Of a stretch of 8,777 bases of DNA, positions 3,803-8,777 are shown one piece after another. Origin of the DNA: Holophagae bacterium (GTDB lineage Bacteria > Acidobacteriota > Thermoanaerobaculia > Thermoanaerobaculales > Sulfomarinibacteraceae); assembly GCA_030609785.1 (NCBI GenBank), contig JAUWTC010000074.1, positions 1 to 8,777 of the forward strand, written 5' to 3'. Under the pieces are notes generated by a model that made no database searches, was not told where the DNA came from, and worked only from the letters and a program-made list of their open reading frames with translations. Position numbers and translations under genes: made by a program. Each line of letters starts with the position of its first letter. The stretch's first letter is position 1.

Positions 3803-5943
3803 GCTACCAAGAGGCTCTTGAGGCTCTCCAAATCCATCGGCTTGGCCAGGAAAAAACCCTGGGCCCGGGCGCATCCCAGACCCTCCAGCGTCTGGAGTTG
3901 GGAGGCATCCTCGACACCCTCGGCCACAACCTCGAGGTCGAGCCCCTGACCCATTCGAATGATCGACTCCACCAATCGCCTTCCATTGGGATCAGTGTTC
4001 ATGCCGTCGATGAAGGAGCGGTCGATCTTCAAGCAGTCAATCGGATACCTCCGCAAGTGGCTCAGCGACGAATAGCCAGTGCCAAAATCGTCCAGTGCCA
4101 CTCGTCCACCAAGGGCATGAAGGTCGGCAAAGAGTTTCGCCGTGTTTTCGGTGTCCCTCAGGATCGACCCCTCGGTGATCTCAAGGCACAAATGGGAAGC
4201 GGGGATGGAATAGCGGTCCAACACGTTGCCGATGCCCCGAACCAAGTCCGGATCACCGAAGCGCGTCGGGGAGAGATTGACGTGGAGAACGATGTCATCC
4301 CTCAACTCACGGAGGTCCTGCATGGCCCGGCACGCAGTCTCGAGAATCCACTGATCGATCTGGCCCAGCATTCCACACCTCATGGCGGCGGGGATGAACG
4401 CACCGGCCGTCAGGAGTCCACGAGTCGGATGTTCCCAGCGGGCCAAAGCCTCCATCGCCAGGACCCTCCGCGAGCCGATCGAGAAAATCGGCTGGTAGTG
4501 AACCATCATCTGGTGCATTTCGAGCGCGTGGCGAAGGTCGTTCTCCAGGTCCAGGCATTGCAACCCCGCCATTTTCATTGACCGGTCGAAGAGGCTGATC
4601 GTGCCCTTGCCCTGTTCCTTGGCGGCATGAAGGGCCAAGGCCGCCTGGCTGAGAAGATCATCAGGTTGCTGCTCCGCCGGGATCTTGTCCTCGAAGGCGG
4701 CTCCGATGCTGCCGCCGAGCGAAACCTCTCGGGTCCCAAAGGTGAACGGCCGACCCAACCCGTCCAGAATGCGTCGAGCTGCAGCGTGGATCTCCTCCCG
4801 ACTTTCGAGGTCCTCGATCACCACCCCAAACTCGTCCCCCCCAAGTCGGGCCACGGTATCACCAGCCCTCGTACTGTCCTTGAGCCGTACACCGACTTGT
4901 ACCAACACCTCGTCGCCCGCCGCGTGACCCAAGCTATCGTTGACCCTCTTGAAATCATCAAGATCGACAAAGAGCACGGCCACCTTTTTCCCCTGCTCAC
5001 GACGACGCGAAAGGGCCAGATCCAAGCGATTGAGAAAGAGGGACCTGTTGGCCAACCCCGTCAGGCCGTCGTGGAGAGCCTGATAGGAATTCCTCGATGC
5101 CGCCAGCTGCTGCGACTCGAAAAGCTGGGCGTTGGTGATGGCGATCGCCGCCTGTTCACCGAACAGGCTGAATGCACGGAGGTCATGCTCGGTGTAGACC
5201 CGCCCGGGCTGGGCATTGATGTTCAACACGCCGAGAAGTTGTCCCCGATTGACCAACGGAACCGACATTGCACTGCTCGGGAGAACCGAGACCGGCTGGC
5301 GCTTCCCTTTATGCTCCACCAGCCCATTGATCAACACCGGCTCTCGGCTCTCGGCAACCTGTCCCGCAATGCCCTCCCCGATCTTGATTCTGGCGCCCAG
5401 TGCGGCCGATTCGCCGGCCACCTTGACCGTTCGGAGTTCTTCCTCTCCGTAGAGCAACAGCAATGAACAATCGTGACCCTCCAGGAGGTCCCGAGCACAT
5501 CGGAGAATCGTCGCCGCGACATCGCCCAGATCGAGGTCGAGATTGAGAGCCTTCCCCGATTCCAGGAGTGAACTGACTTCACCCAGACGGTTGGTCAGTG
5601 CCGCCGTCAGGGCCTTCTCCTCGATCAGGAGGCGAGCCAGACGGCGAAGCTGGAATTCCTTCTCAACGGCATAGCCACAAAAAAGGACTATCAGTCCCAG
5701 GAAACCGCCTTGAACGGCTAGCGGGGACAACCACGACGGAAGCTGCACACTTTCAATCGCCGTCAGGAGGATGATGCCGAGAGTCACGGCCACCAGCAGC
5801 AGCAGTGTCATGACCCACAGTTGCAACCTGCGTCGTTCTACGGCCGCCAGGGTCGGAGTGTCGAAGCTGTCCAGCCCTGCGACGCGAGCCGCCTCAACGA
5901 CTCCCACCCTGCCGCCCGGACTGACACTTCTTTTGGCACTCAA
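3799..5943 (-). CDS. Membrane GAF-GGDEF-EAL cyclic-di-GMP turnover protein
   Basis: A 714-residue protein. Two membrane helices lie at about 41-62 and 75-93, then a coiled linker (95-125), a GAF sensor domain (about 130-275), GGDEF (about 288-452) and EAL (about 465-712). The cyclase domain has an intact GGDEF at 368-372 and an intact R-x-x-D inhibitory site, RAGD, at 359-362 with the usual five-residue spacing. The phosphodiesterase domain keeps E498 of EAL, N556, E588, the DDFGTGYSSL loop (D618, D619), K639, E675 and Q695. Both domains therefore look able to make and break cyclic-di-GMP; which activity wins cannot be predicted, though the GAF domain probably sets the balance. It starts with TTG, supported by GAGGAGG 6 bases upstream. 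It is probably a single-gene transcript, with terminators on both sides. Confidence 0.95.
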   Translation of the reverse strand: MSAKRSVSPGGRVGVVEAARVAGLDSFDTPTLAAVERRRLQLWVMTLLLLVAVTLGIILLTAIESVQLPSWLSPLAVQGGFLGLIVLFCGYAVEKEFQLRRLARLLIEEKALTAALTNRLGEVSSLLESGKALNLDLDLGDVAATILRCARDLLEGHDCSLLLLYGEEELRTVKVAGESAALGARIKIGEGIAGQVAESREPVLINGLVEHKGKRQPVSVLPSSAMSVPLVNRGQLLGVLNINAQPGRVYTEHDLRAFSLFGEQAAIAITNAQLFESQQLAASRNSYQALHDGLTGLANRSLFLNRLDLALSRRREQGKKVAVLFVDLDDFKRVNDSLGHAAGDEVLVQVGVRLKDSTRAGDTVARLGGDEFGVVIEDLESREEIHAAARRILDGLGRPFTFGTREVSLGGSIGAAFEDKIPAEQQPDDLLSQAALALHAAKEQGKGTISLFDRSMKMAGLQCLDLENDLRHALEMHQMMVHYQPIFSIGSRRVLAMEALARWEHPTRGLLTAGAFIPAAMRCGMLGQIDQWILETACRAMQDLRELRDDIVLHVNLSPTRFGDPDLVRGIGNVLDRYSIPASHLCLEITEGSILRDTENTAKLFADLHALGGRVALDDFGTGYSSLSHLRRYPIDCLKIDRSFIDGMNTDPNGRRLVESIIRMGQGLDLEVVAEGVEDASQLQTLEGLGCARAQGFFLAKPMDLESLKSLLVA

Positions 5944-5949
5944 AGGAGA

Positions 5950-5956
5950 CCTCCTC
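5950..5956 (-). promoter_or_regulatory. Ribosome-binding site that decides the TTG start
   Basis: GAGGAGG on the minus strand is a near-perfect Shine-Dalgarno match and lies 6 bases before the TTG at 5943-5941. This spacing makes TTG the start of the GGDEF-EAL protein in preference to internal codons. Confidence 0.8.
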
Positions 5957-5969
5957 GGTTGCTCAGTCC

Positions 5970-5975
5970 ATCATA
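5970..5975 (-). promoter_or_regulatory. Possible -10 box of the GGDEF-EAL gene
   Basis: TATGAT on the minus strand (5975-5970) matches five of six TATAAT bases and would place transcription start a few bases upstream of the ribosome-binding site. No convincing -35 box is seen at 17-18 bases, so it may need an activator or another sigma factor, or be chance. Confidence 0.3.
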
Positions 5976-6036
5976 TCTCAACCCGGCTGATCGTAGCGAG
6001 CTGCCGGACCTCACGCCCCGTTCCCTGCCCCTGAAT

Positions 6037-6053
6037 CCTGCGACCTGCGACCT
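6037..6053. repeat. Short tandem repeat of CCTGCGA
   Basis: Two complete copies of CCTGCGA and a partial third lie head to tail in the gap between the peptidase terminator and the GGDEF-EAL start. They could be a small direct-repeat binding site or simple slippage; nothing else supports a function. Confidence 0.3.
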
Positions 6054-6087
6054 TGCTTCGCCTTTCGATGATGCTCAGGGGTATCGC

Positions 6088-6128
6088 TCAACAAAGAAAA
6101 ACGCCCGCCTGAACACAGACGGGCGTTT
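6088..6128 (-). terminator. Strong intrinsic terminator of the peptidase gene
   Basis: A perfect 9-pair stem, AAACGCCCG (6099-6107) with CGGGCGTTT (6120-6128), and a 12-base loop. On the minus strand it is followed by a T-rich run (about 6098-6088). It starts about 22 bases after the peptidase stop codon. It is partly T-rich on the plus strand as well, but no plus-strand gene leads into it. Confidence 0.9.
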
Positions 6129-6149
6129 CTTCATCAGCGAATGCGTCGG

Positions 6150-8777
6150 CTACCGCGCCGTCCGATCTCCGGGCTCGGGTACGACGACCTCGGGGATCGG
6201 ATCTGCCTCAAGCAAACGCTGAACCTCGGCAATCGCCCGTTCCAACTGGGGATCGACACCCTTGGCCAAGGCCGACGGATCCTCCATCACCTCGATGTCC
6301 GGCTCCAGGCCGTGACCCTCGAGCATCCACTCACCCTCCGGGGTATAGAGTGCCAGAGTCGGCAGTGTGACGATGCCACCGTCCATCAGGCCGTAGGCGC
6401 CCGCGATGCCGACAAGACCGCCCCAGGTCCGGGTTCCTATGATCGGACCCAGACCTTCCCTCCGGAAGAGATAGGGGAAAGCATCGCCTCCCGAACCCGC
6501 CCAGGAGTTGACCAACATCACCGTCGGCCCCGGCCGAGAGGCCCGAGACAGGGCGATATCATTGCCGCTTCGAAGGTGGATATAGCCGGTTCGCGAGCGG
6601 TTGAGGAGTTCGATAAAGCGGTCGGGCCACTGGCCGCCGGCATTGAACCTTTCGTCGACGATCAAACCGTCGCTCGTCGCCTGCGGAAAGAACTGGCGAA
6701 CCAGTTCGCTCTGTCCCCTGATTCCGGTATCCGGAACATAGACATAACCGACCCGCCCATCGGTGGCTTCGGCCACCCTTTGACGATTGCTCTCGATCCA
6801 GGCGATATGCCGCAACCGACTCTCGCTACCGAGGGTTTCAACCAGAACCGACCTCGATCCATCGAAAGACGGCTTGGAGTTGACCGTCAGTTCGACAGTC
6901 TGATTAGCAAGCCCCTCGAATGCGGCCCAGGGGTTGGGGTAGGACGCTAGGGGCAGCCCGTTGACCGCCAGAATGTAATCGCCTTCACCGACCTCGATCC
7001 CCGTTCGGTCGAGAGGCGACCGGATGTCCATCTCCCATGCTGCAGACTTGATGATTCGTGCGATCTTCCACTGATCGTCGGCGCGCTCCCAATCGACGCC
7101 CAACAGGCCGACGTTGCCTTCCAGTTCTTTCTCCAGATCTCCGCCACCCCGATAGGAATGCGAGACGTTAAGTTCACCGATCAGCTCCCCAATCAGGAAA
7201 TTAACATCCCACCGCGTCACCGCATCGTCGAGCAGGGCGCCGTAGCGTTCCCGCATCACATTCCAGTCGACGCCGTGCATCGCCGGGTCATAGAAGAAAT
7301 CACGCTCGGTCCTCCAAACGTCTGAAAATATCTGCCGCCACTCGGCCCTGGGATCAACCTGGACTTTCATGCTCGAGGTTCTCAGCGGCGTCTCCATCTC
7401 CTGGTCCGGCGCCGGATCGACGATCGCCAAGGACTCGCCGACGGCCACCAGGATCTTCTTCCCGTCAGCCGACAGGGCAAAGTCATCGACACCGGCGAGC
7501 ACATCCTCGGCCTCCCTGGCCTCGAAGTCCCACAGTTTGAGCACCGGTTTCTCCTCGCCCGAGCCCGTCCGCGGCCTCACTACGAAGAGCAGCTTGCCCT
7601 CGACCGAAGCCAAGCGGCCGAAATTGCCGGCCTCCGGCGGCAGGAGCACCATGCGGCTCTCCATGCCGTCGAACTCAATCTCTACCGGTTCTTTCTCATC
7701 CTCGTCTTCGGCTCCGTCGTCCTCGTCTTTATCCGCGTCCTTGGAGGCCTCTTCACCGTTGTCTTCCTCTTCGACCGTCTCGTCATCCGATCGAGGTCCG
7801 ATCGGGGACCCAACATCGGCCCGAAGGGGGATGGCCGCCAGCCTTGTGGCGTTGGCATAGACCCAGGTTCCGAAGAAATCCCCATAGGACGGGGAGAATT
7901 CGCGGTCGACCAGGCAGAAGAGGAAGTCACCTCCGGCGTCGAATACCGGCCCGGCCGCCCCGTAAAAACCACTAGTGACCTGGCGCAGCTCGGCCGCGTT
8001 GGTGTCGTAGACGAATATGGCCGACACATTGCTATCCAGACCCTTGGCGTAGGTTAACCACCGGCTGTCGGAAGACCAATTGATTTCGAAACCGTCCAGC
8101 GCCGGGAACGTGGCCCTCAGCTTGAGTTGGTCGATTTCGGTCAGGCCACCACTTGAGACATCGATCAGGCGAATCACCTGCTTCTCGTCAATGAAGGCGA
8201 TGGTTTTGGCGTCAGGCGACCAGAAGGGCTGGAAACGGTAGCCGGGTCCGAAGTCCGTCAGCTTTCGTTCTGCTCCGGTGCCGTCCGCCGCCCTGAGGTA
8301 CAACTGCCACTCGCCGCTCTCGTCACTCCAGTACGCCAATTTGTCACCTTCAGGAGACCATGCCGGATACCGTTCCCGGCTTCCCGGACTGCGAGTGACA
8401 TTCCGTACCGGACCATGCTCGGCGGGCACGGTCAAAAGCTCACCTCGAACTTCGAAAACCGCCCTCTTGCCGGTCGGCGAGATGTCTCCGCTCTCGATTG
8501 CGTCACCGACGGTAACCGTCCGGGGTCTCAAGGTGGCCTCGTCGGTAATGACCTCGACCGAGACTTCCCGGCTTTCGCCGCTCCCCAGGTCCATCAGGTA
8601 GAGGGAACCACCGGCCTCATACACGATCTCCCCCGGCCCGATCGCCGGGTAGTTCACGTCGAAATCCTCGAAATGCGTCATCTGTCGAGTCTCACCGGTT
8701 GTCTGATCGACCGACCAGATGTTGGACCGCATCGCCGGGCCGCGGTCCGATAGAAAATAGAGCGTGTCCCCGTGCCA
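6150..8777 (-). CDS. Tricorn-like S41 family peptidase, 5' end outside window
   Basis: The last 875 residues are present. The frame stays open to the window edge and reads WHGDTLYFLSDRGPAM across it, so ATG 8732 is internal and about 150-250 residues, probably with a signal peptide, are missing. Counting from that Met, beta-propeller repeats of the PD40 type fill about 1-450 (for example YPAWSPEGDKLAYWSDESGE). A helical tricorn C1 domain spans about 463-530 with the catalytic His in NVSHSY (H525). A PDZ domain lies at about 535-625. The S41 protease core, about 655-815, has the nucleophile Ser in AGSGGD (S747) and the Glu in EGHGLEPD (E805). These match the tricorn His-Ser-Glu catalytic set. 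The family trims oligopeptides; bacterial forms are often exported. Unusually, an acidic insert (residues about 316-351) sits within the propeller half. Confidence 0.92.
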   Translation of the reverse strand, partial: WHGDTLYFLSDRGPAMRSNIWSVDQTTGETRQMTHFEDFDVNYPAIGPGEIVYEAGGSLYLMDLGSGESREVSVEVITDEATLRPRTVTVGDAIESGDISPTGKRAVFEVRGELLTVPAEHGPVRNVTRSPGSRERYPAWSPEGDKLAYWSDESGEWQLYLRAADGTGAERKLTDFGPGYRFQPFWSPDAKTIAFIDEKQVIRLIDVSSGGLTEIDQLKLRATFPALDGFEINWSSDSRWLTYAKGLDSNVSAIFVYDTNAAELRQVTSGFYGAAGPVFDAGGDFLFCLVDREFSPSYGDFFGTWVYANATRLAAIPLRADVGSPIGPRSDDETVEEEDNGEEASKDADKDEDDGAEDEDEKEPVEIEFDGMESRMVLLPPEAGNFGRLASVEGKLLFVVRPRTGSGEEKPVLKLWDFEAREAEDVLAGVDDFALSADGKKILVAVGESLAIVDPAPDQEMETPLRTSSMKVQVDPRAEWRQIFSDVWRTERDFFYDPAMHGVDWNVMRERYGALLDDAVTRWDVNFLIGELIGELNVSHSYRGGGDLEKELEGNVGLLGVDWERADDQWKIARIIKSAAWEMDIRSPLDRTGIEVGEGDYILAVNGLPLASYPNPWAAFEGLANQTVELTVNSKPSFDGSRSVLVETLGSESRLRHIAWIESNRQRVAEATDGRVGYVYVPDTGIRGQSELVRQFFPQATSDGLIVDERFNAGGQWPDRFIELLNRSRTGYIHLRSGNDIALSRASRPGPTVMLVNSWAGSGGDAFPYLFRREGLGPIIGTRTWGGLVGIAGAYGLMDGGIVTLPTLALYTPEGEWMLEGHGLEPDIEVMEDPSALAKGVDPQLERAIAEVQRLLEADPIPEVVVPEPGDRTAR

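Noticed and set aside
3700..4581. 293-codon plus-strand open frame
   Set aside because: Antisense shadow of the EAL domain caused by high GC; the minus strand has full catalytic motifs.
4627..5466. 279-codon plus-strand open frame
   Set aside because: Antisense shadow of the GGDEF and GAF domains.
6141..6950. 269-codon plus-strand open frame
   Set aside because: Antisense to the S41 core of the tricorn-like protease, which has clear catalytic residues.

Overview
The window is GC-rich DNA with short intergenic gaps and most genes on the minus strand. A tricorn-type S41 peptidase, an acyl-CoA-binding protein, a rubrerythrin-like protein and an ECF sigma factor with a membrane anti-sigma factor together suggest a Gram-negative environmental bacterium of the Acidobacteriota or a similar phylum. 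This is inference from gene content; there is no rRNA or other marker in the window.

Layout. Bases 1-134 hold the C-terminal end of a plus-strand ferritin-like/rubrerythrin protein. Bases 135-776 carry no convincing gene but hold a terminator-like hairpin, two long hairpins of 20 and 21 pairs and short direct repeats. From 777 to 1461 on the minus strand lies an overlapping pair: a 63-residue protein followed by a MNT/AbiEii-like nucleotidyltransferase, with an operator-like repeat upstream. From 1586 to 3186 on the minus strand lies a compact coupled operon: a possible 25-residue membrane peptide, a 159-residue membrane protein, an ECF sigma factor and a zinc-finger anti-sigma factor, ended by an intrinsic terminator at 1536-1571. 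At 3395-3649 on the plus strand is an acyl-CoA-binding protein. At 3799-5943 on the minus strand is a 714-residue membrane GAF-GGDEF-EAL protein with a TTG start. At 6150-8777 on the minus strand is the C-terminal 875 residues of a tricorn-like protease whose start lies outside the window.

How the parts relate. The sigma/anti-sigma operon looks like a self-contained envelope-signalling switch. The GGDEF-EAL gene adds cyclic-di-GMP turnover, and the peptidase gene just upstream of it on the same strand is separated from it by a strong terminator. The ACBP gene stands alone between divergent and convergent neighbours.

The most unusual structure is a pair of homologous palindromic elements of about 98 bases (3187-3285 and 3701-3798). 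They lie in opposite orientation on either side of the ACBP gene. Their arms are similar and their loops are equally long but diverged. One copy also forms the terminator of the GGDEF-EAL gene.
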